A program made the position numbers and the translations under genes. Of a stretch of DNA of 14,668 bases, positions 14,529-14,668 are shown piece after piece; the stretch's first letter is position 1; the number at the start of each line of letters is the position of its first letter. Source of the stretch: JAFGIT01 sp016929465 [NCBI: Candidatus Coatesbacteria bacterium] (GTDB lineage Bacteria > B130-G9). The notes under the pieces are model-generated. The model had not been told where the DNA came from. It saw only the letters and a program-made list of their open reading frames with translations, and searched no databases. The stretch covers positions 1 through 14,668 of the forward strand of contig JAFGIT010000068.1 in NCBI GenBank assembly GCA_016929465.1. The letters are read 5' to 3'.

Positions 14529-14668
14529 CTAATTGACCTTCTCTGGCTCCGTTGCCTCCTTTATTTCTGGCAGGCATTCTACTGGGGCCAAATATGGCCT
14601 GATCTCGCACACTTCCATGATGGTGTCGATCAGATTCAGCGCCTTGTGCTCGAGTTCCAGCACATCCC
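14529..14668 (-). CDS. C-terminal end of an unrecognised protein (5' part outside window)
   Basis: Reading leftward from the window edge, the minus strand is open for 45 codons to a TAG at 14529-14531. The product is helical and charged: DVLELEHKALNLIDTIMEV, then CEIRPYLAPVECLPEI and a Glu/Lys-rich end KEATEPEKVN. The opposite strand has stops, and composition is protein-like, so this is probably a real gene end convergent with pduT at 39 bases. It is too short to identify. Whether it belongs to a microcompartment locus cannot be told. Confidence 0.55.
   Translation of the reverse strand, partial: DVLELEHKALNLIDTIMEVCEIRPYLAPVECLPEIKEATEPEKVN

Overview
The window looks like chromosomal DNA from a moderately GC-rich, probably uncultured bacterium. 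A bacterial microcompartment shell gene (PduT type), a bacterial dGTPase, an MrfA-type helicase and one good extended -10 promoter all argue for Bacteria. Codon choice is distinctive, with heavy use of AGG for Arg and ATA for Ile, and TTG/GTG starts are common. The phylum cannot be named from this sequence alone. A single-Thi4 thiamin branch and a geranylgeranyl-reductase-like flavoprotein fit an anaerobic lineage; this is inference.

Layout. (1) 1-2675, plus strand: the tail of a GT4 glycosyltransferase, then three tightly packed genes. These encode an archaeal-type STAND/AAA-like protein without Walker A or Walker B, a minimal nucleotidyltransferase (MntA-like) without its GS...DxD active site, and a HepT-like protein without the His and Tyr of its RX4HXY motif. 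All three look like pseudoenzymes, and this cassette is the best candidate for an undescribed system. The first of them also has a coding-looking 5' extension with no start codon in frame. (2) 2718-3161, minus strand: a gamma-glutamylcyclotransferase-like gene, divergent from (3) a Thi4-type thiazole synthase at 3344-4126. In Thi4 the residue that donates or replaces the sulfur-donor Cys/His is Pro. (4) 4237-6151: two GT2 glycosyltransferases, each with a C-terminal membrane segment. (5) 6267-9356: an overlapping operon of dGTPase, PHP-domain phosphoesterase (RNase AM/YciV-like) and geranylgeranyl-reductase family oxidoreductase, preceded by a recognisable promoter. (6) 9419-11731: an MrfA/YprA-like DNA repair helicase with a C-terminal DUF1998-type cysteine cluster. 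(7) 11845-13849: a Type II restriction-modification pair (D12-class adenine methylase and a putative nuclease one base downstream). It is visibly more AT-rich than its surroundings and probably acquired. (8) 13923-14489: a PduT-type tandem-BMC shell protein keeping the Fe-S cysteine, with no other compartment gene in view. (9) 14529-14668, minus strand: the C-terminal end of an unrecognised protein running off the window.

Taken together, most of the window is ordinary housekeeping and envelope-glycan genes, with two accessory elements: the pseudoenzyme cassette and the restriction-modification island. No rRNA, tRNA, CRISPR array, insertion sequence or convincing intrinsic terminator was seen. 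No gene-free stretch exceeds 300 bases; the longest is the 182-base divergent gap at 3162-3343.
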